Assembly: GCF_016820535.1 (NCBI RefSeq)
Contig: NZ_JADHDY010000008.1
Coordinates: 62,001 to 126,000, forward strand
Reading direction: 5' to 3'
DNA length: 64,000 nucleotides
From: Sporosarcina beigongshangi
GTDB lineage: Bacteria > Actinomycetota > Actinomycetes > Actinomycetales > Micrococcaceae
A program made the position numbers and the translations under genes. The notes beneath the pieces were generated by a model, which saw only the letters and a list, made by a program, of their open reading frames with translations, did not search any database and had not been told where the DNA came from. Position 1 is the stretch's first letter. Every line of letters starts with the position of its first letter. Positions 1 to 9,045 of this stretch are shown here, piece by piece.

Positions 1-203
1 CTTACGATCCTCAACTGAACCCGCACGCGGCAGCTTGGTTCAAGGTCACAGCTACGCATTTGCTAGAACGCATCGAACCGTATCTGGAACTGCTTAAACG
101 GCATGACGTGCAGGTTGTGAAACTCATGAGCGATGATCCGGGGCAAATCGTCTACGAGGATACGGTGCAGATCGTTATTGTTCCGCACGAAGTCACGGCC
201 TGA
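1..203 (+). CDS. hypothetical protein, 3' end only
   Basis: An open frame enters the window from the left and stops at TGA 201-203, giving about 66 C-terminal residues. The peptide ends in a hydrophobic beta-like stretch (VQIVIVPHE) after an amphipathic segment (HLLERIEPYLELLKRH). I do not recognise the family. Base composition is clearly less GC-rich than the rest of the window, as in the next two genes. The start lies outside the window. Confidence 0.5.
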   Translation, partial: YDPQLNPHAAAWFKVTATHLLERIEPYLELLKRHDVQVVKLMSDDPGQIVYEDTVQIVIVPHEVTA

Positions 204-311
204 GAGACGTTTGAAGGGTGAGACACACCCGTCCGTATGTGGAACGGCCTGCGGTGAACTCTCTGTTGGAAACTGATGAACGAATCTAAGCGACTTGGTG
301 ACGTCAGCCTT

Positions 312-1028
312 CTATATTTCGGCTAGCACTGTTCCGCTGAACTGGTAGATGTTTTCATGTTTGAACCCGTAGTTGCCGTCAGGACGCCGAATATGGGGTT
401 CGAAGGTAAAGAGTTCTACGTCATCGAGCCTGTGTGTATTGCCTGGTTCGATGTATATGCGGTCGGCGCTCTTCCGTTCGATTGAATGGCCGAGATTTCC
501 CAGAAAATCAATGTTTTCAAACCCCATGTCGAGGATCTGGGCGTTCATTCGAGCATGGAGTTCTTCGAACGTCATCGCGGGTCTGGCTACGCCGATCAGA
601 GTCGCGTGTAGTTGCTCTTCGGCAAGGATCCCATCGCGCCAGTCCTGTCTCTTGGCAAGCTTGGAATCTTGTAATGGTTCGCCGCTCTCCATGATAATAG
701 TACGGGCAAAATCGCCCCATATTTCATCTCTTTGCGGGCTCAGGTCAATGGTGATGATGTCCTCTGCTTGGATGACTCGGTCAGCGGTTTCGTAGCTCTT
801 GCCAGGTACAGATTGGGTCGTGTCCGTTCCGGAGAAGACAAAAGCCCCAATTCCCCAATACCAGAACGAATCAGCGCCGAGGGAGAGCATCGTCGCTTCG
901 CAGAGGTCCCGCACGGCGACTAGTTTCTGTCCGGTGTGAATGCCCTGTTGGGCGACTTTCATTGTTTCTCGCGCAATCGCTTGCACTTGTTGATGAGGCA
1001 CTGTGGCTCGCTTCCCCGTGGTGGACAT
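312..1028 (-). CDS. M24 family metallopeptidase-like protein (Xaa-Pro peptidase fold)
   Basis: The 238-residue product corresponds to the catalytic pita-bread domain of aminopeptidase P-type enzymes, without the usual N-terminal domain. All five expected metal ligands can be placed: Asp in ITIDLSP, Asp in GDFARTI, His in GNLGHSI, Glu in FTFEPHI and Glu in FKHENIYQF. It is therefore probably a cytoplasmic dimetal peptidase, or a hydrolase of the same fold such as a creatinase relative; the substrate is unknown. The gene is lower in GC than the chromosome further right and reads towards the truncated ORF at the left edge, so it may be horizontally acquired. Confidence 0.82.
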   Translation of the reverse strand: MSTTGKRATVPHQQVQAIARETMKVAQQGIHTGQKLVAVRDLCEATMLSLGADSFWYWGIGAFVFSGTDTTQSVPGKSYETADRVIQAEDIITIDLSPQRDEIWGDFARTIIMESGEPLQDSKLAKRQDWRDGILAEEQLHATLIGVARPAMTFEELHARMNAQILDMGFENIDFLGNLGHSIERKSADRIYIEPGNTHRLDDVELFTFEPHIRRPDGNYGFKHENIYQFSGTVLAEI

Positions 1029-1140
1029 TAATTTGGATAGTCATGCAGATCGTATCGAGCATGCTTAACAGGGTTCAGAAATGGCCATCTGCCTGCTCTC
1101 AACCGGAACCCCTTTTGGGCGGCCTCAACAGGCGCAGAAT

Positions 1141-1665
1141 CTAGTGCTCGTCCATGATTGATGAGAGGTCTTTCTCGAATCTGAGCACAGGATGCCACGC
1201 TGAATCGTGGCCGAAGTCAACAGCTCCACATTCGCGGTAACCGAGCTGTTCATAGTAATTGCGCAGACTCTCATTGGTTGCCACGCAGTCGAGTCGAGCA
1301 ACAGAGCAGCCGCGAGAGCGGATCTTTCCTTCCGCCCATTTCAAGATCCGCTGGCCGATTCTTCGGCCGGACAGCGAGCGATCGACCATGAGGCTGTGGA
1401 TGTAGGCCGCAGTGGGATTGTGGTCAGGCCAGATAAGTGCATCGGAATCTGTTAGGCGTACAGCAGCGAGGATTTTCTTTTCTTGGGCTATGATCCACCA
1501 TTCAGAGAGATCTATTTGCTCTGTAACTTGGCCGATTGAGAGTTCCCCCGGCGACCATTGCTGAATGGATTGCTTTTGTTGCCAGCGGGCCAAAGAGTCG
1601 CGCAGTTCAACAATCCCACTTGCTGATGACCGAGTGGCACGATGCAGCGAAGATAGCGTATCCAT
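1141..1665 (-). CDS. GNAT family N-acetyltransferase
   Basis: A single-domain GNAT acetyltransferase of about 174 residues. The acetyl-CoA pyrophosphate loop motif is readable as RSLSGRRIGQRIL (R/Q-x-x-G-x-G/A type). It is followed by the usual ARLDCVATNESLRNYYEQLGY segment (beta5 to alpha4), in which the Tyr is the common general acid. The acceptor is unknown. The frame stays open up to a TTG at 1728; I chose the ATG at 1665 because the fold begins soon after it, but no clear ribosome binding site supports either start. The gene shares the lower GC of the left end of the window. Confidence 0.75.
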   Translation of the reverse strand: MDTLSSLHRATRSSASGIVELRDSLARWQQKQSIQQWSPGELSIGQVTEQIDLSEWWIIAQEKKILAAVRLTDSDALIWPDHNPTAAYIHSLMVDRSLSGRRIGQRILKWAEGKIRSRGCSVARLDCVATNESLRNYYEQLGYRECGAVDFGHDSAWHPVLRFEKDLSSIMDEH

Positions 1666-1824
1666 GCAATGAATTGTCGCATGCGGCCAGCAAACAGTTT
1701 GACTTTGGAAGACGTCCATTGACGCCAAACTTCAATGAACTTCTAACCGGCAGGGATACCGGCAAACACACTGCCTCGCCGCAGAAACAGTGCTGTAAAG
1801 GGGTGGGCCACTCCAGCCGAGGCG

Positions 1825-1872
1825 CGACGACGGTTGGCGGCTTGGCTGCCCAACCCGCCTGCCGCCGTCGTG
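1825..1872. repeat. intergenic hairpin repeat, copy 1 (ACGACGGCGG family)
   Basis: Imperfect inverted repeat: left arm around CGACGACGGTTGGCGG, right arm CCTGCCGCCGTCGTGC. It lies just downstream of ddh. The same ACGACGGCGG / CCGCCGTCGT arms recur in four other intergenic places in this window (3754, 4640, 57842, 61527). Confidence 0.55.
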
Positions 1873-1890
1873 CTTGGGGCAAAGCTTGCG

Positions 1891-2877
1891 TTACAGCAGC
1901 TCTGCGCGCAGGTCCGCGGCTGACTTGGGGGACAGCAGGCCGGGGGCAACGTCGAACACGGTCTTGGCGCCGAACTGGCCGGCGGCGTTCATGCGGTGCA
2001 CGGCGCGGGCATAGGCCACGAGCACGCTGGAGGTGAATTCCGGGTTGCTTTCCAGCGCCAGCGAGTACTCAATGACCTGGGCATGCCGGTCCGTGGTGTT
2101 GCCGCTGCGAATGACAAAACCGCCGTGCGGCATGGCGCTGTGGTCGCGGGCCAGCTCCTCGGCGGTGATGAAGTTGACCGTGGTGTCGTATTGGTCAAAG
2201 TAGTGCGGCATGCCCACGATCTCGGCGCGCACGGCGTCCTCGGAGGCGCCCTCTTCCAGGACCACGAAGCATTCGCGGGTGTGCTTCTGGCGCGTGGAAA
2301 GCTCTGGGCGCGAGCCGCTGCGGACCACTTCAATGGCGGCCTCCGACGGCAAGGTGTACTGCACGCCGCCGGCAACACCGGCCACGCGGCGGATCGCGTC
2401 GGAATGCCCCTGGCTCAAGCCGCGGCCCCAGAACGTGTACGTGTCGCCGTCGGGCAGCAAGGCCTCGCCGTAGACGCGGTTGATGGAGAACATGCCCGGG
2501 TCCCAGCCGGCGGAAATCAGCGCGGTCTTCTGTGCAGCCTGCGCCGGGGCGTCCACGGCGGCGAAATATTCGGGAATGCGTGCGTGCGTGTCAAAGCTGT
2601 CCACCGTGTTGAACTGGGCGGCCAGCGCCGGGCCCTGCTCCGGCAGGTCCGACTTGGAGCCGCCGCACAGAATCAGCACGTCAACACCGCCTGCATGGGC
2701 GGCCAAATCGTCCATGGAGAATACAGGTGCGCCCGCGTTCAGGGGGACCAGGTCTGCCGGGTCGCGGCGGGTGTAGATGCCCACCAGGACCATGTCCGCG
2801 TTCTTGGCAATCGCGGCCTCAACCCCACGGCCCAGGTTTCCGTAACCGGCAATTCCAATGCGAATCTGCGCGCTCAA
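1891..2877 (-). CDS. ddh: meso-diaminopimelate D-dehydrogenase
   Basis: NADPH-dependent reductive amination of tetrahydrodipicolinate to meso-diaminopimelate, the one-step branch to lysine and peptidoglycan. The N-terminal Rossmann motif reads IRIGIAGYGNLGRGVE, followed by TRRDP and the family segments SAGWDPGMFSINRVYGEALL and WGRGLSQGHSDAIR. The frame continues upstream to 3048, but the family begins at this Rossmann strand. The TTG at 2877 has a GGAGAG ribosome binding site a few bases upstream. This gives 328 residues, close to the approximately 320 of Corynebacterium Ddh. The gene is divergent from the ArsR-VOC gene. Confidence 0.93.
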   Translation of the reverse strand: MSAQIRIGIAGYGNLGRGVEAAIAKNADMVLVGIYTRRDPADLVPLNAGAPVFSMDDLAAHAGGVDVLILCGGSKSDLPEQGPALAAQFNTVDSFDTHARIPEYFAAVDAPAQAAQKTALISAGWDPGMFSINRVYGEALLPDGDTYTFWGRGLSQGHSDAIRRVAGVAGGVQYTLPSEAAIEVVRSGSRPELSTRQKHTRECFVVLEEGASEDAVRAEIVGMPHYFDQYDTTVNFITAEELARDHSAMPHGGFVIRSGNTTDRHAQVIEYSLALESNPEFTSSVLVAYARAVHRMNAAGQFGAKTVFDVAPGLLSPKSAADLRAELL

Positions 2878-3036
2878 GATCTCTCCGTCCAATCGTTGGG
2901 CCTCCCCTCGTTGGCGGCCGCGTTCATTATCGACAACCGTACAGTCTGCCGCGGCGCCGTCGCACGGCGGGCCCGCAGGCCGGACGCCGAAGCCGGGACC
3001 GGCGTCGTGCAGGGAGCCACCGGCCATCATTGACCT

Positions 3037-3052
3037 GCAAGTATTCACTTGC
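3037..3052. promoter_or_regulatory. palindromic operator candidate upstream of ArsR-VOC gene
   Basis: The sequence GCAAGT-ATTC-ACTTGC is a perfect 6-bp-arm palindrome that ends 13 bases before the GTG start at 3066. ArsR/SmtB proteins bind short palindromes over their own promoters, so this is the natural autoregulatory site; binding is inferred. Confidence 0.55.
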
Positions 3053-3065
3053 CTATGGTTGTTGT

Positions 3066-3743
3066 GTGGCTGATGTCTTCAAAGCCTTGGCAGATCCAAC
3101 CCGGCGGACCATTCTCGACGAGCTGGCCGAACGGGACGGGCAGACGCTGTTTGAAATTTGCACGCGGCTGCTGATGAAGCATGGGCTGTCGTCGTCGCGG
3201 CAGGCGGTTTCGCAGCACCTTGACATCCTGGAATCGGCCGGACTCGTCGACACCATGCGTGAGGGCCGCTACAAATTCCACTACATCAATACCGCCCCGC
3301 TGGAACCGATCTTCACGCGGTGGCAGTCAACACCCAAAGGAAAGAGCGCCAAGATGAGAATCCACCTGACGAGCGTGTTCGTTGACGACCAGGCGAAGGC
3401 GCTGGCGTTTTACACCGAAAAGCTGGGATTCGTGGTCAAGGACGACGTCCCCGTTGGAGCCGACCGATGGCTGACAGTCGCCTCCGCGGAAGACCCGGAC
3501 GGCACGCGGCTGCTGCTCGAGCCCAGCGGCCATCCGGCCGTGAGGCCGTTCAAGGACGCACTTGTGGCGGACGGCATCCCTGCCACACAGTTTGCCGTGG
3601 ACGACGTCCATGCCGAATACGAGCGGCTCGCCGGCCTCGGAGTGCGGTTCACGCAGGCCCCCATTGCCATGGGGCCGGTCACCACCGCGGTGTTCGACGA
3701 CACGTGCGGAAACCTCATCCAGATCGCCCACATGGCCGGCTGA
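3066..3743 (+). CDS. ArsR-type regulator fused to a VOC (glyoxalase-like) domain
   Basis: One continuous frame encodes an N-terminal ArsR-type winged helix (about residues 1-90: ADVFKALADPTRRTILDEL, then SSSRQAVSQHLDILESAGLV, then EGRYKFHYI). A complete VOC domain follows (about residues 98-225). The GTG at 3066 starts exactly where ArsR proteins begin, although the frame is open further upstream. A linker (STPKGKSAK) joins the two parts. Inside it an AAAGGAAAG sequence precedes an in-frame ATG at 3354, so a separate VOC product could also be made. The VOC part may sense or bind a small molecule, but its ligand is unknown. The HTH lacks the Cys-rich metal site of arsenic sensors. Confidence 0.85.
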   Translation: MADVFKALADPTRRTILDELAERDGQTLFEICTRLLMKHGLSSSRQAVSQHLDILESAGLVDTMREGRYKFHYINTAPLEPIFTRWQSTPKGKSAKMRIHLTSVFVDDQAKALAFYTEKLGFVVKDDVPVGADRWLTVASAEDPDGTRLLLEPSGHPAVRPFKDALVADGIPATQFAVDDVHAEYERLAGLGVRFTQAPIAMGPVTTAVFDDTCGNLIQIAHMAG

Positions 3744-3753
3744 TTTTTCCCGA

Positions 3754-3790
3754 GCACGACGGCGGACGGCGGCTTGCGCCGCCGGGCTGG
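3754..3790. repeat. intergenic hairpin repeat, copy 2 (ACGACGGCGG family)
   Basis: Lies between the convergent ArsR-VOC and dienelactone hydrolase genes. It carries the ACGACGGCGG core followed by a tight ACGGCGGCTTGCGCCGCCG hairpin; a TTTTT run sits just before it at 3744-3749 on the + strand. Confidence 0.45.
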
Positions 3791-3801
3791 CTTCCGCGGG
3801 A

Positions 3802-4539
3802 CTAATGCGCGGCCGGCCGGTCGGCCAGGAAATCCAGGACCTGCTGCCAGGATGCCCGGGCCGCGTCCGGGCGGTACATGGCGGGGTTGCTGTCATTGAA
3901 GAAGGCATGCCCGGCGTCTGGGAACACGGTTGCCCGAAAGTCCACACCAGCCTCGGCCATGCGCTCAGACAATACCGGCAGCACCTCCATGAGCCGGGTG
4001 TCGTCCGCTCCGTAAAAAGCAAGGATCGGGCAGGTGATGGCGGCGAGTTCTGCCACGGGATAGTCGGCGTGCCCATAAAACGGGATGGCTCCGGCCAGTC
4101 GCGGTTCCGCCACCGCCAGGGCAAAGGCGTAGGTCCCACCGAAACAGAAACCCACCGCGGACGTCCTGCCGGCACCCTCCGGTGAGTCGTCCAAATAGTC
4201 GAAGACGGCCGACAGCCCGGCCATGACCCGGGCCGCACCGTCGGGTGAATTCAGCGGTGCCATGGCCGCCCGGATCTTGGGCTGGGCGTCGTCGCGGGAG
4301 GCCGGGTCGGACCGCCGTTCGCCAAGTTCCGCCATCAGCACCGCGTCCAGGCCTGCCAACGCCATGACATCAGGGGCGACCGCAAGATACCCCTCCGCGG
4401 CCAGGCGATCCGCGACGTCCTTGATGTGCGGCACCAAGCCCCAGATTTCGTGGACCACGAGCACCGCACCCCGCGCCGGCCCGGACGGTTCCGCCCGGTA
4501 CGCCTGAAAATCCTGCCCTGCCGCCGCAAAATCAATCAT
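3802..4539 (-). CDS. dienelactone hydrolase family protein
   Basis: An alpha/beta hydrolase of 245 residues. The nucleophile elbow is GFCFGG with Cys in place of Ser, as in dienelactone hydrolases; the Asp (GADDTRLM) and His (DAGHAFFND) of the triad are present. The N-terminal segment VLVVHEIWGLVPHIKDVADRLA is family-typical and places Glu near the active site. It probably hydrolyses lactones or esters in the cytoplasm. The frame is open to 4764. I chose the ATG at 4539, preceded by GGGAA; an ATG at 4548 is the alternative. Confidence 0.88.
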   Translation of the reverse strand: MIDFAAAGQDFQAYRAEPSGPARGAVLVVHEIWGLVPHIKDVADRLAAEGYLAVAPDVMALAGLDAVLMAELGERRSDPASRDDAQPKIRAAMAPLNSPDGAARVMAGLSAVFDYLDDSPEGAGRTSAVGFCFGGTYAFALAVAEPRLAGAIPFYGHADYPVAELAAITCPILAFYGADDTRLMEVLPVLSERMAEAGVDFRATVFPDAGHAFFNDSNPAMYRPDAARASWQQVLDFLADRPAAH

Positions 4540-4639
4540 GGTTCCCATAAACCAACAGTGGCACCGATGGGCAGGCGGCGCCACAGGAATTTTTCCCAAG
4601 CCGGCCACCGGGACAGGCGGCATGTTGGCGGGACCCGCG

Positions 4640-4678
4640 TTCCGCCGTCGTGCTTCAAGGAAACGTACGACGGCGGCA
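4640..4678. repeat. intergenic hairpin repeat, copy 3, arms inside-out
   Basis: CCGCCGTCGTGC, an 11-base loop, then GTACGACGGCGG. The arms are those of the copies at 57842 and 61527 but in the opposite order, as if the right end of one element met the left end of another. It sits between the divergent dienelactone hydrolase and ABC-F genes. Confidence 0.55.
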
Positions 4679-4766
4679 CCCGCCACCGCGGCCCGCCCGC
4701 CTGCCGGTAAACTTGGCTTGGGTGTTTTCCCCGCCCCGCCTGCCTGCAATCTGAAGGACCACACCC

Positions 4767-6353
4767 ATGAGCTTGATCCGCCTCAATGACGTTTCCGTGC
4801 GCTTCGACAAGGTCCAGGTGCTGCGCGAGGCGTTTTTCAAGCTGGAAGCAGGGGACCGGGTGGGCCTGATCGGGCGCAACGGCTCCGGAAAATCCACACT
4901 GCTCAAGCTCGTCATGGACCTGGTGGAACCCGACACCGGCACCGTCAGCGTGGAACTGGGCACGAAGATCGGCTACTTCTCGCAGTTCTCCGAGCTCAAC
5001 GGCGCCCACACCATCCTCGAAGTGCTGGAGGAGGTTTTTGCCCACGTGAAGGAGATCGAGGCCGAGCTGGCGGAAATTGATGCGGCGCTGGGCGCGGACC
5101 CGGGCGAGGCCGAGATGGACAGGCTCATTCACCGCCAGTCGGAGCTGTTTGCCGACATGGACCGTCTGGACGGCTGGGACTACCAGCGCTCCATCGACAA
5201 GGTCCTGACCACACTGGGATTCAACGAAGCCCACCGCGTCTGCGCCATCGACGAGCTTTCCGGCGGCTGGCGCAACCGTGCCGCGCTCGCCAAAATCCTG
5301 CTCGAGGCCCCGGATGTCCTGCTGCTTGACGAACCCACCAACTACCTCGACGTGGCCGGCGTGGAATGGCTGGAGAGCTGGTTCAAGAACTTCCAGGGTG
5401 CGGCGGTCATCGTCTCGCACGACAGGAAGTTCCTGGATTCCGTGGTGACCCGCATCATCGAGCTGGAGAACTTCCACCTGCACGAATACCCCGGCAACTT
5501 TGCCGAGTATGTGGTGGCCAAGCAGTTCCGGCTGAAGACCCTGGAGAGCCAGTTTGTGCATGAATCGGAGCTGCTGGCGTTCGAGGCTGAGGGGATTTCG
5601 GACCGGCGCGAAGCGGCCAAGGCGGCGTCGAAGGGACTGGATTCAAAGCTGTCCAAGATCAAGAAGTCGCGTGCGCCGCGGCCGGTGGACAAGATCATCA
5701 CCGAGATTTACGGCGGGCTGCACGTCAAGGATGTGCTGTGCCGGATAGAGTCGCTGGGCAAGTCGTACGGTGACCGGACCTTGTTCAGCGACCTCAGTTT
5801 TGAGATCCGCCGCGGCAACCGCATTGTGGTGCTCGGTTCCAACGGCTCGGGCAAGTCCACGCTGCTGCGCGCGCTCACCGGCGAGGAGCCGGCAGACTCC
5901 GGCCACGTCACCTGGGCCAAGGGCGGCGGGCTTGTCTCCTACAACCAGGTCCTCGACGATCTGGACCCTGACGACACCGTCACCCACGCCGTCAACGCCA
6001 TGCCCGACAGCCTGGCCCTGACCGCCACCAAGAAGTCGGTCAACCGCTTCCTGGCCATGTTCCAGTTCTCCGAGGCTGACCTCAAGCAGCGCATCGGCAA
6101 CCTGTCCGGCGGCCAGCGTGCCCGAGTTGCCATGGCCCAGTGCCTGTTGTCCGGTGCGTCCGTGCTGGTGCTCGATGAGCCCACCAACCACCTGGACCTC
6201 AACAGCACGCAGGTCATGGAGCGCGCCCTCATCCACTTCCCGGGCGCCGTCCTGGTGGTCAGCCACGACCGCTTCTTCACCGACAAGATCGCCAACCGCC
6301 GCCTCGTCTTCAACCCCGACGCCCCGGGCAGCATCGACGTCCACATGGGCTGA
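4767..6353 (+). CDS. ABC-F family ATP-binding protein (ribosome-associated type)
   Basis: Two ABC ATPase domains in one 528-residue chain with no membrane segments. Domain 1 has Walker [10 protein letters not shown], signature LSGGW and Walker [14 protein letters not shown] charged linker of the type that reaches into the ribosomal E site follows (roughly residues 240-320). Domain 2 has [14 protein letters not shown] and [16 protein letters not shown] proteins act on the ribosome in translation or antibiotic protection rather than in transport. The subfamily cannot be fixed by eye. A likely -10 (TAAACT) lies about 60 bases upstream. Confidence 0.92.
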   Translation: MSLIRLNDVSVRFDKVQVLREAFFKLEAGDRVGLIGRNGSGKSTLLKLVMDLVEPDTGTVSVELGTKIGYFSQFSELNGAHTILEVLEEVFAHVKEIEAELAEIDAALGADPGEAEMDRLIHRQSELFADMDRLDGWDYQRSIDKVLTTLGFNEAHRVCAIDELSGGWRNRAALAKILLEAPDVLLLDEPTNYLDVAGVEWLESWFKNFQGAAVIVSHDRKFLDSVVTRIIELENFHLHEYPGNFAEYVVAKQFRLKTLESQFVHESELLAFEAEGISDRREAAKAASKGLDSKLSKIKKSRAPRPVDKIITEIYGGLHVKDVLCRIESLGKSYGDRTLFSDLSFEIRRGNRIVVLGSNGSGKSTLLRALTGEEPADSGHVTWAKGGGLVSYNQVLDDLDPDDTVTHAVNAMPDSLALTATKKSVNRFLAMFQFSEADLKQRIGNLSGGQRARVAMAQCLLSGASVLVLDEPTNHLDLNSTQVMERALIHFPGAVLVVSHDRFFTDKIANRRLVFNPDAPGSIDVHMG

Positions 6354-6495
6354 CACCTGTCTCCCAACGCTCCGTCACCGTCCGGGGGCCGGCTCCGGGT
6401 TGGCCGAATGGACAGTTGCGCCCAAAGAAAGGCGGATCCGGCAGGGCCCGTGGGCCTGGCAGGTTAGGCTGAAGGCAATCAACGACAGGGAGCCC

Positions 6496-8448
6496 ATGTT
6501 TCGTCGCGTCACAGTTTATTTGCTTGCCCTCGGCCTCGTTTTTGGCATGACGGCCTGTTCCCCCAAGGATGACGGGAGCGCAACTGCGGCTGCCCTGGCC
6601 ACTGCGCTGTCGAGCCATACCGTGGGGGACCTCCAATTCGACGTCGCCGGAGCGGATGTACAGAAGGAGCTCACCGGGCTGGCCGAGAGCATCGCCCCCT
6701 CCTGGCCGGACGTCACCGTCAGCAGCCTGGAAGTCACAGACGACACCGCCCGCGTCTCCTTGAGCTACTCCTGGAAATTCCCGGACACCGAGAAGCTGTG
6801 GACCTACGCCACCGGCGCCGACATGAAGCGTGACGGCGACGGCTGGACCATTGCCTGGACTCCGGAAATGGTCCAGCCCGCACTCAAACAAGGCGACCGC
6901 CTCAAACTGGCGGCCAGCTCCAGCCAGCGCGCCCAGATCCTGGCCGCCGACGGTGAGGCGATCGTCAAGGACCGCCCCGTCAAGATCGTCGGAATCAACA
7001 AGGACGGGCTCAGCGAAGCCGACGCCGAGACTTCCGCCAAGGAACTGGCCGCGGTCCTGGACCTTGACGCGCAGGGTTACGTGGACAAGGTCAAGGCCTA
7101 CGGCCCCGTCGCCTTCGTTGATGCGATCACGCTCCGCGAGGATGCCTTCAACGCGCTCGACCAGGACCGGCTCAATGCCATCACGGGCGTCCTCGCGCAG
7201 CCGTCCACCATGGCGCTGGCCCCGTCCCGCACGTTCGCCCAGGCCATCCTCGGCAGTGTGCATGAGGCCACGGCCGAGGACATTGCCAACTCCGAGGGCA
7301 AGGTTGTTGCCGGCGACGTCGTCGGGACCGGCGGCCTGCAGGCGTCGTTCAACGCCCAGTTGTCCGGCACCCGCGGGTTGACGGTGTCCCAGGTCCACGC
7401 CGCCACCAGCGCCGCCACTGAAGGCGCCACGGATCCTGCCACGGCCGACGCCGGAACACCGGCTGCCGATGCCAACTCACCTGAGACGGTGCTCTTCTCG
7501 AGCGATCCGGTGCCCGGCACCGATGTGAAAACCACGCTGGTGACGAGCCTGCAAAGCGCCGCGGAGGATGCGCTGGCCGGGGTGAAGTCGCCGAGTTCGA
7601 TCGTTGTCATGCGCCCGTCAACCGGTGCCATCCTCGCATCGGCCAACGGCCCCGACAGCCAGGGCTACAACACTGCCTTCCTTGGCCAGTACGCCCCGGG
7701 GTCCACGTTCAAGATTGCAACCTCCCTGGGCCTGCTGCGACAGGGCATGACGCCGGAATCCACGGTGAACTGTTCCACGGAGTACATCGCCGACGGCAAG
7801 AAGTTCCTCAACGCACCCGGCTACGCGCCCGAGGCCACCGGCGAAGTGTCCCTGACAACCGCCGTCGCACACTCATGCAACACAGCCTTTGTTTCGCAAT
7901 TCGAGACGCTGCCCCAGGACAAGTTGGCCGACGCGGCCGGTGCCCTGGGGATCGGCATGGAAAATGACCTTGGGCTGGAGGCCTTCTCCGGCGTTGTCCC
8001 GCGCGATTCCACCGGGACCGAACATGCTGCCTCGATGATCGGGCAGGGCAAGGTGCAGGTGTCGCCGCTGTACATGGCCGCGCTGATGTCGGCCGTGGTT
8101 AAGGGCGGGGCCGTGGCCCCCGTGCTCATTGACGGCCATGACGGCAAGGCGAAGCCTGCCGAAGGTGCCGCTTTGACGTCCGCGGAGGCAGGGGAGCTGC
8201 GCACCATGATGCGCGCCGTGGTCACCGACGGCTACCTCGACAACCTGGCGGACCTGCCCGGAGCCGAGGCCATCGGCAAGACCGGAACGGCCGAATACGG
8301 CACCGACAATCCGCCTCGGACGCACTCGTGGGTCATTGCTGCTCAGGGCGATGTGGCCGTCGCAGTTTTCGTTGAGGACGGCGATCTGGGGGCCGTGACA
8401 GGCGGTCCGCTGGCCCGGACCATGCTTGCCGCGGCGGCCGCCGGGTAG
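6496..8448 (+). CDS. class B penicillin-binding protein, lipoprotein, MecA-like N-domain
   Basis: A 650-residue D,D-transpeptidase. An N-terminal lipoprotein signal ends at FGMTAC. Next comes an NTF2/MecA-N-like region (about 30-150), a PBP dimerisation-type region, and then the transpeptidase domain. Its motifs are S403-T-F-K406, S460-C-N462 and K595-T-G, all intact. The enzyme cross-links peptidoglycan outside the membrane. Anchoring by lipid instead of a transmembrane helix and the NTF2 domain resemble the PBP2a/PBP3-like actinobacterial group. The ATG follows AGGGAG, and a TTAGGCT element about 30 bases upstream could be its -10. The DivIVA-domain gene follows in the same direction. Confidence 0.92.
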   Translation: MFRRVTVYLLALGLVFGMTACSPKDDGSATAAALATALSSHTVGDLQFDVAGADVQKELTGLAESIAPSWPDVTVSSLEVTDDTARVSLSYSWKFPDTEKLWTYATGADMKRDGDGWTIAWTPEMVQPALKQGDRLKLAASSSQRAQILAADGEAIVKDRPVKIVGINKDGLSEADAETSAKELAAVLDLDAQGYVDKVKAYGPVAFVDAITLREDAFNALDQDRLNAITGVLAQPSTMALAPSRTFAQAILGSVHEATAEDIANSEGKVVAGDVVGTGGLQASFNAQLSGTRGLTVSQVHAATSAATEGATDPATADAGTPAADANSPETVLFSSDPVPGTDVKTTLVTSLQSAAEDALAGVKSPSSIVVMRPSTGAILASANGPDSQGYNTAFLGQYAPGSTFKIATSLGLLRQGMTPESTVNCSTEYIADGKKFLNAPGYAPEATGEVSLTTAVAHSCNTAFVSQFETLPQDKLADAAGALGIGMENDLGLEAFSGVVPRDSTGTEHAASMIGQGKVQVSPLYMAALMSAVVKGGAVAPVLIDGHDGKAKPAEGAALTSAEAGELRTMMRAVVTDGYLDNLADLPGAEAIGKTGTAEYGTDNPPRTHSWVIAAQGDVAVAVFVEDGDLGAVTGGPLARTMLAAAAAG

Positions 8449-8618
8449 CGCCGTCTGCAGGCCCAAGTGGAGGGACCTGGCACCGGAACGGGGCCGTATG
8501 GGGCCCGCGGTGGGAATTTTGTGCCGGAACGGGGGCCTTTTTTGCCCTTTTGCCTTAGGCTGGCCTTGGAACAACCGACGCGGAGCAGCGTGTTCCGCCC
8601 GAGGGCAAAGGCAGAGCC

Positions 8619-9044
8619 ATGCGTAGTTCGGATATTGCCAGTGTAAGTTTTGCCACGACCAGGCTGCACGAAGGTTATGCAATTTCTGAGGTGGACGCGT
8701 TCCTCAAGACGGTTCGCAACGCGATCCGGAAATGGGAAGCGGGCGAGCGCGGAGGGCTGGTCGCCGTGGACGTGGTCAACGCGCGGTTCACCCCCGTCAA
8801 GTTCTTCAAGGCCTACAACGAGATGCAGGTGGATGACTTCCTCGATGAGGTGGTGGCGACACTCGCAGCTTACGAATCAGGCACTGAACCGGACAAGATT
8901 GCAGGCGAAGAACTAGAACCAGGCGGCGCCATCCAGACATTGTCGGACCCGGAGGCCGGGCCGGAACCACAAGCAGTACCTGAGCCCGAGCCCGAACCGG
9001 ACCCAAGGCAAGGGCCGGAATCCGGAAGTTCAGCCACCGGATAG
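8619..9044 (+). CDS. DivIVA domain-containing protein
   Basis: A 141-residue protein with two tandem DivIVA-type repeats: RLHEGYAISEVDAFL (about residues 16-30) and AYNEMQVDDFLDEV (about 66-79). An acidic Pro/Glu-rich tail follows (about 95-141, PEPEPEPDP). Unlike true DivIVA/Wag31 it has no long coiled coil. It may be a small membrane-curvature or polar-growth adaptor, but this is inference. It sits 170 bases downstream of a penicillin-binding protein gene in the same direction, which fits a cell-wall role. A TTAGGCT element at about 8554 could be its own -10. Confidence 0.82.
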   Translation: MRSSDIASVSFATTRLHEGYAISEVDAFLKTVRNAIRKWEAGERGGLVAVDVVNARFTPVKFFKAYNEMQVDDFLDEVVATLAAYESGTEPDKIAGEELEPGGAIQTLSDPEAGPEPQAVPEPEPEPDPRQGPESGSSATG

Positions 9045-9045
9045 G

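Noticed and set aside
2878-3048. N-terminal extension of ddh to 3048
   Set aside because: The extension covers the divergent promoter region; the Rossmann start and GGAGAG site support TTG 2877.
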